Origin: DASRDZ01 sp035652335
GTDB taxonomy: Bacteria; Chloroflexota; Dormibacteria; Aeolococcales; Aeolococcaceae
Assembly (NCBI GenBank): GCA_035652335.1
Contig: DASRDZ010000077.1
Coordinates: forward strand, 1 to 64,000
Direction of reading: 5' to 3'
DNA: 64,000 bases
The notes under the pieces are model-generated. The model saw nothing but the letters and a program-made list of their open reading frames with translations. It made no database searches and was not told the origin of the DNA. Shown in pieces: positions 39,176 to 46,680 of this stretch; position 1 is the first letter of the stretch; each line of letters starts with the position of its first letter. The position numbers and the translations under genes are program-made.

Positions 39176-40134
39176 CCCGCCGCCGCGCGGTAGCGCCGGG
39201 CCAGCTCGGCGCCGAGCAGCCCCAGCTCGCGGCGCACCTCGGGCGGCGCCACCACGGTGAGGTGCCCGGCGAACCCGGCCAGCTCGCGCGCCAGCATCTC
39301 CGCCGACCGGCCGCGGACGGTCACCTCCACGCGCCCGCTGCCGCGGCCGCGCCGGCCCGTCGCCGCCACGCGCGTGCCGAGCACCGAGCGCAGCACGGGC
39401 ACGAAGCGCTCCTCCGCGTGCACCGTCGCCGCCATCGGCATGCGGCGCGCGTCGAGGTCGGCCACCACCGACTCCCAGGTCCGCTCCAGGTCGAAGCCGA
39501 CCGGTCGGTCCACAGGCGCGGCCGTCAGCGCGACGGCGTGCACACGGTCGACGCGGAAGGTGCGCAGGCCCGCGTCGGTGCCGGCGACGAGATACCAGGT
39601 GCGCCCCTTGGCCACCAGGCCCAGGGGATGCACGGTGCGCTCGGACTCGACGCGGTCGCGGCCCGCGTAGGCGATGCGCGCCTGCACACCCTCGATGACC
39701 GCGGTGCGCAGCGCCTCGAGGTGCGGCGGCGCGGGGGCCTGCGCGCGATCGCGGTCCCATCCCGCCGGGTCGACGACGACGGCGCCGGCGGCGGCCTCGG
39801 CGGAGGCGCGGAAGGTGGCCGGCAGCGCGCGGACCAGCTTGCGCAGCGCCGCCTTCACCTCCGGCGTGGCCGCCTGCGGACCGGCGACCAGGAAGAGCGC
39901 CCGCGCCTCCGCCGCGGTCAGGCCGCTGAGGTCGGTGCGCGCGCCGCCGAGCAGCGCCCAGCCGCCGTTGCGCCCCGCCTGCGCGTACACGGGCAGCCCC
40001 GCCGCAGCCAGCGCTTCGAGGTCGCGCCGCGCCGTCCGTTCCGAGATCTCCAGCTCGCGGGCCAGCTCGGGCGCGGTGAGCCGCCCGCGGCTCTGCAGCA
40101 GGAGGAGGGCGGCAACCAGCCTCTCGGCCTTCAT
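39172..40134 (-). CDS. WYL-domain transcriptional regulator (DeoR-type HTH)
   Basis: This 320-residue regulator has an N-terminal helix-turn-helix (RLTAPELARELEISERTARR near residue 18) and a central WYL domain (AKGRTWYLVAGTDAGLRTF near 180), thought to bind ligands or nucleic acids. A WCX-like C-terminal domain follows. It is divergent from a DinB-family gene, and a 25-base palindrome at 40157-40181 between them is the likely operator. Such WYL/DinB pairs usually form small autoregulated units. The stop is shared with ribF on a CTAG palindrome. Confidence 0.9.
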   Translation of the reverse strand: MKAERLVAALLLLQSRGRLTAPELARELEISERTARRDLEALAAAGLPVYAQAGRNGGWALLGGARTDLSGLTAAEARALFLVAGPQAATPEVKAALRKLVRALPATFRASAEAAAGAVVVDPAGWDRDRAQAPAPPHLEALRTAVIEGVQARIAYAGRDRVESERTVHPLGLVAKGRTWYLVAGTDAGLRTFRVDRVHAVALTAAPVDRPVGFDLERTWESVVADLDARRMPMAATVHAEERFVPVLRSVLGTRVAATGRRGRGSGRVEVTVRGRSAEMLARELAGFAGHLTVVAPPEVRRELGLLGAELARRYRAAAG

Positions 40135-40156
40135 GGCGCCCCCGAGCTTCGCACAG

Positions 40157-40181
40157 AAACCGGTCACATGGTGGCCGGTTT
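40157..40181. promoter_or_regulatory. 25-base palindromic operator between WYL regulator and DinB genes
   Basis: AAACCGG-T-CAC-ATG-GTG-G-CCGGTTT is symmetric except for the centre and one pair. It lies 23 bases upstream of the regulator's ATG and 50 bases upstream of the DinB ATG, so one bound dimer could control both. Confidence 0.7.
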
Positions 40182-40230
40182 TCGCCGTCAGAATCGGCTC
40201 CGACGCACCGGCTCTCCAGGAGTGACCGCC

Positions 40231-40809
40231 ATGCCCGGGATGGTTCGACCCGTCAGCGACGAGCGCGACGCCCTGCTCGCCTACCTCGACCACCAGCGCC
40301 ACCTCGTCCGCGTCGCGGTGCACGGCCTCGACGACGCCGCGGCGCGCACCCGCCCGACCGCGAGCGCGCTCAGCCCGGGCGGCATCGTCAAGCACCTCGC
40401 CGCCGTGGAGCACAACTGGATGGACGTGGTCGAGCAGCGCGACAACCGGGGGAACGTCGAGACCTACATGGCGGGCTTCAGCCTCAGCGACGGCGAGACC
40501 CTGGCGGATGCGCTGGCGATGTACGACGCGGCGGCGCAGCGCACCGCTCGGGTGATCGCCGGCATCGACGACCTGAGCCGCGCCGTGCCCGTCCCGCAGG
40601 ACCGGCCATGGTTTCCCAAGGACGTCGACGCCTGGTCGGTGCGCTGGGTGCTGCTCCACCTCGTCGAGGAGACGGCGCGCCACCTCGGCCACGCCGACAT
40701 CATCCGCGAGTCGCTCGACGGCGCAACGGCGATCCCGCTGCTCGCCGCCGCGGAGTCGTGGCCGGAGACTCCCTGGGTGAAGCCCTGGCAGCCGGCCGGC
40801 GCCGCCTGA
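40231..40809 (+). CDS. DinB/DUF664-family protein
   Basis: This 192-residue protein has a four-helix DinB-like fold whose members include metal-dependent, thiol-linked transferases. Candidate metal ligands are His in GIVKHLAAVEHNW and His in VRWVLLHLVEETARHLGHAD, at the spacing expected for the three-His site. AGGAG eight bases before the ATG supports the start. It is divergent from the WYL regulator and probably regulated by it through the palindrome. The reaction is unknown; relatives act in mycothiol- or bacillithiol-dependent detoxification. It ends one base from the convergent lipoprotein gene. Confidence 0.85.
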   Translation: MPGMVRPVSDERDALLAYLDHQRHLVRVAVHGLDDAAARTRPTASALSPGGIVKHLAAVEHNWMDVVEQRDNRGNVETYMAGFSLSDGETLADALAMYDAAAQRTARVIAGIDDLSRAVPVPQDRPWFPKDVDAWSVRWVLLHLVEETARHLGHADIIRESLDGATAIPLLAAAESWPETPWVKPWQPAGAA

Positions 40810-40810
40810 G

Positions 40811-41716
40811 CTACGGCCCGGTGTTGGTCACCCCGCAGGTGGCGTCGCCGGAGGCGTGCACGGTGCGCCCCGTGCTGGCTTCGACCGCCGTCCCGTCGAC
40901 ATGGGCACCGCCGCCGCTCAGCGTGCCGGCGCCCTGCGCGGTGACGGTGTAGAAGTCAGACCCGGAGGCGGCCGATATCACGATGGCCAGCGAGCCGTTG
41001 CGCACGTTGACGGAGAACAGCCCCGTCCCCGAACCGACCGGGATGTGCCCGATGATGGTCACGCTGCTCCCGTTGGCCGCGCTCTGGTTGCAGGTGACGC
41101 GCACCGTGTCGGGCGTCCCGCCCACGGCGCCCGCGACCGAGGTCCCCGTGACGGCGACCGTGCTGGTGCCGGGCGCGAACGCGCCGCAGCTGATGCCGCC
41201 CTTGATCGAGGTGATGGCGCCGAGGGTCCCAGGCGAGGAGTTGGCGGCCGAGGTCTCGGTGAGCGGGGAGTCGATCTGCACGCCCACGGTGTCGTTGTAG
41301 CCGCTGACGCCTGAGCCGGTGAACTGGCGCGACTTGAACTGCTGCCCAGCCCCCATCGACTCGGTGACCACGACCGACGACGCGGTGACCACCAGCACGA
41401 CGGCGACGGAGGAGTCCCCGGGTGACGTGGCCTGGACGCGGATGACGGTGCCCGGCACCTGCGGCAGCGAGCAGAGCACGCCGGTTGCGTGCACGGCGCC
41501 GGTGAGCGCCGGAGTGCTTCCCACCTCGGTGAGCTGTGCGGTGGCGGGGCCGGTGGCTGCGGTGGTGGCGGCCGGCGTCGCGGTGGGCGACTGAGCGGGC
41601 TCCGAGCTGGATGAGGAGCTGCTCGACGAGGAGCTCGACGACGATCCTCCGCTCGACCCGCAAGCGGCGAGCGCGAGCAGGGCACAGGTCAATGGCCAGA
41701 ACGGCTTCGCGAGCAT
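40811..41716 (-). CDS. Exported Ser-rich lipoprotein of unknown function
   Basis: This 301-residue protein has a signal peptide ending in lipobox LAAC (lipidation at Cys19), followed by a GSSGG leader and a run of 14 serines, then a Thr/Ala/Pro linker. The remaining 240 residues are Gly/Ser/Thr/Val-rich, probably beta-structured, with Cys in VLCSLPQ, ISCGAF, VTCNQS and ATCGVT that could pair in disulfides. The late part (GSLAIVISAASGSDFYTVTA) resembles mycobacterial LpqH-type small lipoprotein antigens, but I cannot confirm this. It appears monocistronic, with a G-rich ribosome site before the ATG. Confidence 0.75.
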   Translation of the reverse strand: MLAKPFWPLTCALLALAACGSSGGSSSSSSSSSSSSSSEPAQSPTATPAATTAATGPATAQLTEVGSTPALTGAVHATGVLCSLPQVPGTVIRVQATSPGDSSVAVVLVVTASSVVVTESMGAGQQFKSRQFTGSGVSGYNDTVGVQIDSPLTETSAANSSPGTLGAITSIKGGISCGAFAPGTSTVAVTGTSVAGAVGGTPDTVRVTCNQSAANGSSVTIIGHIPVGSGTGLFSVNVRNGSLAIVISAASGSDFYTVTAQGAGTLSGGGAHVDGTAVEASTGRTVHASGDATCGVTNTGP

Positions 41717-41813
41717 GCCCCTGGACCCCCCTGCAAGTCCGGGGCGGTTGCCCCGAGACGCACACGTTAGGGATGCGCCTCGCAGCCGTCAAGGTTGCGC
41801 ACGCCAAGAGGAC

Positions 41814-42650
41814 TCAGCCGCGCAGCGCGCCCTCGCCGCGCACCGCTGCGAAGAGGTCGGTCTCCAGATCACCGGGCGCCGCCTCAGGACGGGCGCGCAC
41901 GAACTCCTCGACGCCGAAGACCTCGACGAAGGCCTCCTCCGGGAAGCGGAGGAAGAAGAGGTTCTCCGACTGGCTGGCGTGGGCGGCGACGGCGGCGCGC
42001 TTGGCGGCGGCCCAGGCGCGGACGTCGACGCTGGCGGCGATCAGCTCGTCGGGGACGCCGAAGTTCTCCTCGTCGATGTCGGGCGGCTCGACCCCCATGG
42101 CCGCCATGTTGTCGCGGAAGCCCCGCAGCCGGGAGCGGCGGATCTGCGGGAAGTAGAGGCGCGCGTCAGAGCCGGCCGCGTCGAGCGCGGCGACGGTGAT
42201 GCGGTGCGCCTGGATGTGGTCGGGATGGCCGTAGAAGCCGTTGTCGTCGTAGGTGACCACAACCTGCGGCCGGTAGCGCTCGATGAGTGCGACCAGCGGC
42301 GCCGCGGCCGTCTCGACGGGGATCTGCGCGAAGGCGTGCGGCGCCGTGTTCGACTCCCAGCCGGCCATGCCGGAGTCGTGGAAGCCGAGCATCTCCAGGT
42401 GGCGCACCCCGAGGATGCGGACGCTCTCCTCCAGCTCGCGGCGGCGCGCCTCGACCACCGCAGCGGTGTCGTGGTGGTCCTCCTCCGGCTTGGCGCCGCC
42501 GGGCGCGTCGCCGAGCTCGCCGTTGGTGCAGGTGACCAGCACGGTGCGCACGCCCTCGGCGGAGTAGCGGGCGAGGATGCCGCCGGTCGAGGTCGCCTCG
42601 TCGTCGGGGTGGGCGTGCACAGCCATGAGGGTGAGCGGGGTGCCGGCCAT
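41814..42650 (-). CDS. PIG-L/LmbE-family deacetylase, Mca (mycothiol S-conjugate amidase)-like
   Basis: This 278-residue zinc hydrolase has the metal motif HAHPDDE near residue 12 and the second-ligand motif GHPDHIQAH near 145. The stretches TCTNGELGD and LGFHDSGMAGW are closest to the Mca/MshB group that cleaves mycothiol conjugates or GlcNAc-inositol. If it is a true Mca, the organism uses mycothiol or a similar thiol; other PIG-L proteins act on different N-acetyl sugars, so this stays open. I chose the ATG at 42650; ATGs at 42662 and 42665 are also possible. It is divergent from an ABC exporter. Confidence 0.85.
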   Translation of the reverse strand: MAGTPLTLMAVHAHPDDEATSTGGILARYSAEGVRTVLVTCTNGELGDAPGGAKPEEDHHDTAAVVEARRRELEESVRILGVRHLEMLGFHDSGMAGWESNTAPHAFAQIPVETAAAPLVALIERYRPQVVVTYDDNGFYGHPDHIQAHRITVAALDAAGSDARLYFPQIRRSRLRGFRDNMAAMGVEPPDIDEENFGVPDELIAASVDVRAWAAAKRAAVAAHASQSENLFFLRFPEEAFVEVFGVEEFVRARPEAAPGDLETDLFAAVRGEGALRG

Positions 42651-42713
42651 GGTGGCGCCCATCATGCCCGAAGAGGGCCGCGGCCCGGCGCCCCAGACCG
42701 CGCCCGGTGGGCG

Positions 42714-42719
42714 TACCCT
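42714..42719 (+). promoter_or_regulatory. -10 box TACCCT of the first ABC exporter
   Basis: TACCCT lies 7 bases before the ATG at 42727, the same hexamer and spacing as ribF. Confidence 0.45.
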
Positions 42720-42726
42720 CGTGCCC

Positions 42727-43665
42727 ATGCCGGAGCCGGCGCTGGCCGTCGAGCACCTGACCAAGCGGTTCGGTGCGCGCACGGCATTCGAGGACGTGTC
42801 GTTCAGCGTGCAGCCGGGCGAGGTGTTCGGCTTCCTCGGCCCCAACGGCGCCGGCAAGACGACGATGGTGCGCACCCTGGGAACGCTGATCGCGCCGACC
42901 TCGGGGAGCGCCAGCGTGGTGGGCGTGCCGCTGGCCGCGCAGAGCGCCGTGGAGATCCGCCGGCGCATCGCCATCATGCCCGAGTCGCCGGGCCTGTACC
43001 TGCGCCTCACCGTCGCCGAGAACCTGGAGTACTTCGCCGGGCTCTACGGCATCCCCCGCCCGCGGGCGCAGATCCAGGCGGCGCTCGAGGCCGTCGACCT
43101 CGGACCGCGCGCAGGCGACCTGGCCGGCGCCCTCTCCAAGGGATTGCGCCAGCGCGCAGGCCTCGCCCGCGCCCTGCTCAACGACCCGCAGCTCCTCTTC
43201 CTCGACGAGCCCACCTCGGGACTCGACCCCGTTGCCGCGCGCGAGGTGCACGAGCTGATCGACGGGCTGCGCAAGCGGGGGCGCACCGTGTTCCTCACCA
43301 CCCACCGCCTCGACGAGGCGGAGCGGCTCTGCGACCGCGTCGCCATCCTCAACACCACCCTGCGCACCGTCGGGCGCACCGACGAGCTGCGGCGCAGGCT
43401 GTTCAGCGGCGCGCTCGCCGTGCACCTGGCTGCACCACTGGCCGCGCCGGACGGCGTCTTCGGCCGCATCCCCGGTGTGCAGGGCTGGAGCAGCGACTCG
43501 CCCGGTGTGTACGACGTCACCGTCGGCGACGGCCGCGCCGTGGCGCCCGACCTGGTGCGCGCGCTGGTGGCGGCAGGCGCCGACGTGCTCTCCATCGGTG
43601 AGACGCGCCACACCCTGGAGGACGTCTACCTGCAGCTCGTCAACGAGTCGGAGCCCGCCGCATGA
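42727..43665 (+). CDS. ABC exporter ATPase (CcmA/NatA/DrrA type)
   Basis: This 312-residue nucleotide-binding subunit powers the permease encoded next. Walker A is GPNGAGKTT, the signature is LSKGLRQRAGLARALL, Walker B LLFLDEPTSGLD and the switch His is in FLTTHRLDEAE. The signature is the LSKG variant common in NatA-like exporters. A C-terminal domain of about 80 residues, ending TLEDVYLQLVNE, is typical of this exporter class. It overlaps the permease by ATGA. The substrate is unknown. Confidence 0.93.
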   Translation: MPEPALAVEHLTKRFGARTAFEDVSFSVQPGEVFGFLGPNGAGKTTMVRTLGTLIAPTSGSASVVGVPLAAQSAVEIRRRIAIMPESPGLYLRLTVAENLEYFAGLYGIPRPRAQIQAALEAVDLGPRAGDLAGALSKGLRQRAGLARALLNDPQLLFLDEPTSGLDPVAAREVHELIDGLRKRGRTVFLTTHRLDEAERLCDRVAILNTTLRTVGRTDELRRRLFSGALAVHLAAPLAAPDGVFGRIPGVQGWSSDSPGVYDVTVGDGRAVAPDLVRALVAAGADVLSIGETRHTLEDVYLQLVNESEPAA

Positions 43666-44414
43666 TCGACGTCACCCGCGTCCGTGCCGTGGCGCGCAAG
43701 GAGTTCCGCGAGTACAGCCGGCACCGTTCCATCCTCGCCACCATGGTGGTGCTGCCGCTGATCTTCCTCATCCTGCCCGTCAGCGCCGTCTTCCGCATCC
43801 ACGCCACGGCGGCGGCGTCCGCGGTGCGCGCCCAGGTCGGCACCACTCTGCTTCTCCTCCTGCTGACGCCCGTGATCCTCCCCGCCGCGCTCTCCGCCTA
43901 CTCGGTCATCGGCGAGCGCGAGCAGGGGACGCTGGAGCCGGTGCTGACCACGCCGGTCACCCGCGAGGAGCTGATCATCGGCAAGGCGGCCGCGGTGCTG
44001 GTGCCGACGGTCAGCGCCGCCTATCTCTTCTTCGCGGTGATGGTGCTGGTGACCAAGCTGGCGGCCGCCCAGGTGGTGGTCGACGCCGTCTGGCAGCTGC
44101 CCAACTTCGTCGCCCAGCTTCTGTTCGCGCCGCTGCTGGCGGGCTGGGCGATCTGGGTGGGCATGGCCATCTCGGCGCGCTCCAGCGACGTGCGCGTGGC
44201 GCAGCAGCTCTCCACGCTCGCGTCGCTGCCGGCGCTCGCACTCACCGCACTGATGTCGTACCAGGTGATCACGCCGAGCGTCGGCGTCGCCGTGGTCATC
44301 GCGCTGGTGCTGCTCGGCATCAACATGGTGGCCTGGCGCGTCGTCTCGGCGATGTTCGACCGCGAGCGCCTGGTCACCGGCAGCAGCGCGGTCACGGAGG
44401 CGCGTGCGCCCTAG
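43662..44414 (+). CDS. ABC-2 type exporter permease
   Basis: This 250-residue membrane protein with about six helices forms the channel for the preceding ATPase. RAVARKEFREYSRHRSIL is the amphipathic N-terminal helix of ABC-2 permeases and VIGEREQGTLEPVLTTPVTR is the conserved cytoplasmic coupling loop. It is shorter than NatB proteins, which have a large outside loop. The stop codon lies on a CTAG shared with the convergent permease of a second exporter. Confidence 0.9.
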   Translation: MIDVTRVRAVARKEFREYSRHRSILATMVVLPLIFLILPVSAVFRIHATAAASAVRAQVGTTLLLLLLTPVILPAALSAYSVIGEREQGTLEPVLTTPVTREELIIGKAAAVLVPTVSAAYLFFAVMVLVTKLAAAQVVVDAVWQLPNFVAQLLFAPLLAGWAIWVGMAISARSSDVRVAQQLSTLASLPALALTALMSYQVITPSVGVAVVIALVLLGINMVAWRVVSAMFDRERLVTGSSAVTEARAP

Positions 44415-45178
44415 CGGCGCGGCTCCCAGGAGAAGAACCGCACCGCCAGCAGCAGGCCGACCAGGCCCCAGGCGGCCACGATGGCGACGTCGCTCCAGTC
44501 GAACGGCGTGCCCAGGAAGCCGGCCTGCATGCCGGTGGCGAAGTGCCGCACAGGGAAGATGCGCGCCACCCAGATGATCCAGCTGGGCGTGTCGTTGCCG
44601 AAGGCGATGAAGATCCCCGAGAGGAAGAGCAGCGGCAGGATGGCGATGTTGACGATGGCCGGCGCGGCGTCGAAGTTGGGGATGGCCGCGGTGACGGCGA
44701 GACCCAGGGCGCAGAACGCCGAGGCGCCGACCACCAGCATCAGCAGGAACTCCAGCAGCGTCACCCCGCCGGGGATGTCGGCTCCGTACGCCGCCCGGCC
44801 GAACAGCGCGGTGGCCGCCACCAGCAGCACCGCGACCAGCATGGCGTGGAGGATCTGCGCCGCCAGGAAGGAGCCGGCGGGGAGCGGCGTGGCGTCGATG
44901 CGCTTGAGGATGCCGGCGTCGCGCTGGAAGGTCATGGCGATGGCGATGTTGTTGAAGCACGCCGTGATCACGCCGAAGGAGGCCATCGCCGCCACGTAGT
45001 AGGTCGACGACTTCACCGCCAGCGGGCCCACGTGCACGGTGTCCTGTCCCAGCAGCGCGGTGAAGATCACCAGGAACATCAGCGGGAAGGCGAAGGTGAA
45101 GAAGGCGCGCGAGGGATTGCGCCAGTACGACCTGTTCACGTAGCCGACCTGGCTGATGGCAAGGCGCGCGGCGTTCAC
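44411..45178 (-). CDS. ABC-2 type exporter permease (DrrB-like)
   Basis: This 255-residue membrane protein has six helices and the ABC-2 pattern: the N-terminal YVNRSYWRNPSRAFFTFAFP, the loop FQRDAGILKRIDATPLPAGS and the late IFPVRHFATGMQAGF. Relatives export drugs or lipids. The GTG start at 45178 overlaps the ATPase stop (GTGA). The two exporters in this block face each other and end on the same CTAG, but their sequences are quite different, so a recent duplication is unlikely. Confidence 0.9.
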   Translation of the reverse strand: MNAARLAISQVGYVNRSYWRNPSRAFFTFAFPLMFLVIFTALLGQDTVHVGPLAVKSSTYYVAAMASFGVITACFNNIAIAMTFQRDAGILKRIDATPLPAGSFLAAQILHAMLVAVLLVAATALFGRAAYGADIPGGVTLLEFLLMLVVGASAFCALGLAVTAAIPNFDAAPAIVNIAILPLLFLSGIFIAFGNDTPSWIIWVARIFPVRHFATGMQAGFLGTPFDWSDVAIVAAWGLVGLLLAVRFFSWEPRR

Positions 45179-46074
45179 GGCTGGTCCCCACGGGTGAGCT
45201 GGAGGTAGACGTCCTCCAGCGTCGGCCGGGTCGCCTCCAGCCCGTCGAGGTCGACGCCGCGCTCGATGGCCCAGCCGGTCAGCGTGTGCAGCGCGCGGAC
45301 GGCGTCGTCGACCTCCACCTCGACGAAGCCGTCGGCGCCCGGGACGCCGGCGAGGCCCGCCGGTGGCACCTGGCCGTCGCCGATCCGGTAGCGGATCCGC
45401 ATCCTTGCGTGGTCGCGAAATCCCAGCGTGGCCGGCGGACCCTCGGCGACGATGCGCCCCGCCGACATCACCGCGACGCGGCCGGCGAGGTGCTGCGCCT
45501 CGTCCATGTAGTGCGTGGTCAGCAGCACCGTCTTGCCCAGCGCGGCGAGGTTCCTGACCACGTCCCAGGCTTCGCGGCGCGCCGACGGGTCGAAGCCCGT
45601 GGTCGGCTCGTCGAGGAAGAGCAGCTCGGGGTCGCCGGCCAGCGCGATGGCCACGTCGAGACGGCGCTGCTGGCCGCCGGAGAGTCGCACCACGCGCTCG
45701 TCGCGCTTGGCGCTCAGCCCCACCACGTCGATGACCTCGTCGACAGGACGCGGGTGCGGGTAGACGCGCGCGTACATGCTGAGCGTCTCGTGGACGGTGA
45801 GGTACGGCTCGATGCCGGTGGACTGCAGCACGATGCCGATGCGCGGCTTGAGCTTGGCGCGCTGGCGCGCGGGGTCGACGCCCAGGACGCTGACCTCGCC
45901 CGCGTCGCGGTGCCGGTAGCCCTCGAGGATCTCCACGGTGGTGGTCTTGCCCGCCCCGTTGGGGCCGAGCAGGGCGAAGATCTCGCCGCGGTGGATGTCG
46001 AGGTCGACGCCGGCGACAGCGGCCACGTCGCCGTACGACTTGACCAGGCCGCGCACCGACACCGCGTCGTCCAT
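45175..46074 (-). CDS. ABC exporter ATPase (DrrA-like)
   Basis: This 299-residue ATPase has Walker A GPNGAGKTT, signature LSGGQQRRLDVAIAL, Walker B LLFLDEPTTGFD and switch TTHYMDEAQ. The DrrA-type C-terminal extension ends TLEDVYLQLTRG, like the neighbouring exporter's ATPase. The ATG at 46074 is preceded by GATACT at 7 bases, so transcription probably starts at the start codon; longer upstream readings lack support. It is coupled to the permease downstream. Confidence 0.93.
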   Translation of the reverse strand: MDDAVSVRGLVKSYGDVAAVAGVDLDIHRGEIFALLGPNGAGKTTTVEILEGYRHRDAGEVSVLGVDPARQRAKLKPRIGIVLQSTGIEPYLTVHETLSMYARVYPHPRPVDEVIDVVGLSAKRDERVVRLSGGQQRRLDVAIALAGDPELLFLDEPTTGFDPSARREAWDVVRNLAALGKTVLLTTHYMDEAQHLAGRVAVMSAGRIVAEGPPATLGFRDHARMRIRYRIGDGQVPPAGLAGVPGADGFVEVEVDDAVRALHTLTGWAIERGVDLDGLEATRPTLEDVYLQLTRGDQP

Positions 46075-46081
46075 GCCGGGA

Positions 46082-46087
46082 AGTATC
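46082..46087 (-). promoter_or_regulatory. -10 box GATACT of the second ABC exporter
   Basis: GATACT lies 7 bases before the ATG at 46074. The same hexamer and spacing precede the luxR gene at 52546. Confidence 0.45.
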
Positions 46088-46221
46088 GCCGCGTGCCGGC
46101 GCCTCCGCCAGGGCCCGCCCGCACTCGGGACGTTGGGCCCTGGTGCCCGTGCGCCGGCGGTCCCTAGCATTCACCCTGGACCCGCGCGCACCCCGGCGTG
46201 CGGACCGCAGGAGAGACGGTC

Positions 46222-46680
46222 GTGTTCCACAACATCCTCGTCGGCGTCGACGGCTCCGCGCACTCGAGGCGCGCCGTGCAGGAGGCGGCCGACATCGCCC
46301 GCTCCGAGAACGCGGAGCTGACCCTGATCAGCGCCTACAACTCGCTGCTGCCCTGGCCCGCGATGATGCCCGTCGGGCTCTCCCAGGACACCGTCGACGA
46401 GTTCGTCGAGACCGCCCGCGACGTCGCCCGTGGCGCCGTGGAGGAGGCGGCCAAGCTGGTGCCCGACGGAGTCCCCGTCCAGAAGCTGACCATCGACTGC
46501 CCGCCCGCCGACGCCATCCTCGACCAGACACGCGAGGGCCGATACGACCTCGTCGTGGTCGGCTCGCGCGGCCGCGGCGACGTCGCCTCGATCCTGCTCG
46601 GCAGCGTGAGCCACCGCGTGGTCCACGAGTCGCGCGTGCCCGTCCTGGTCGTGCACGTGACCGGCGAGCCCGCCTCCTGA
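46222..46680 (+). CDS. Universal stress protein (UspA family)
   Basis: This 152-residue single-domain protein has the Usp nucleotide-binding fold: NILVGVDGSAHSRRAV at the start and the ATP loop GSRGRGDVASILLGSVS at the end, so it likely binds ATP. I chose the GTG at 46222, preceded by AGGAGA with a 7-base gap; a GTG at 46198 is an alternative. Its stop overlaps a likely CTG start of the MMPL gene. A GGGAC-GTTG-GGCCC sequence at 46127-46140 recalls DosR-type boxes of other Usp genes, but has a mismatch. Confidence 0.92.
   Translation: MFHNILVGVDGSAHSRRAVQEAADIARSENAELTLISAYNSLLPWPAMMPVGLSQDTVDEFVETARDVARGAVEEAAKLVPDGVPVQKLTIDCPPADAILDQTREGRYDLVVVGSRGRGDVASILLGSVSHRVVHESRVPVLVVHVTGEPAS

Noticed and set aside
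40811..41716. Run of serine codons as possible simple repeat or recent expansion
   Set aside because: Poly-Ser linkers after lipoboxes are common for exported lipoproteins, also in the cyclophilin here; no evidence for slippage.
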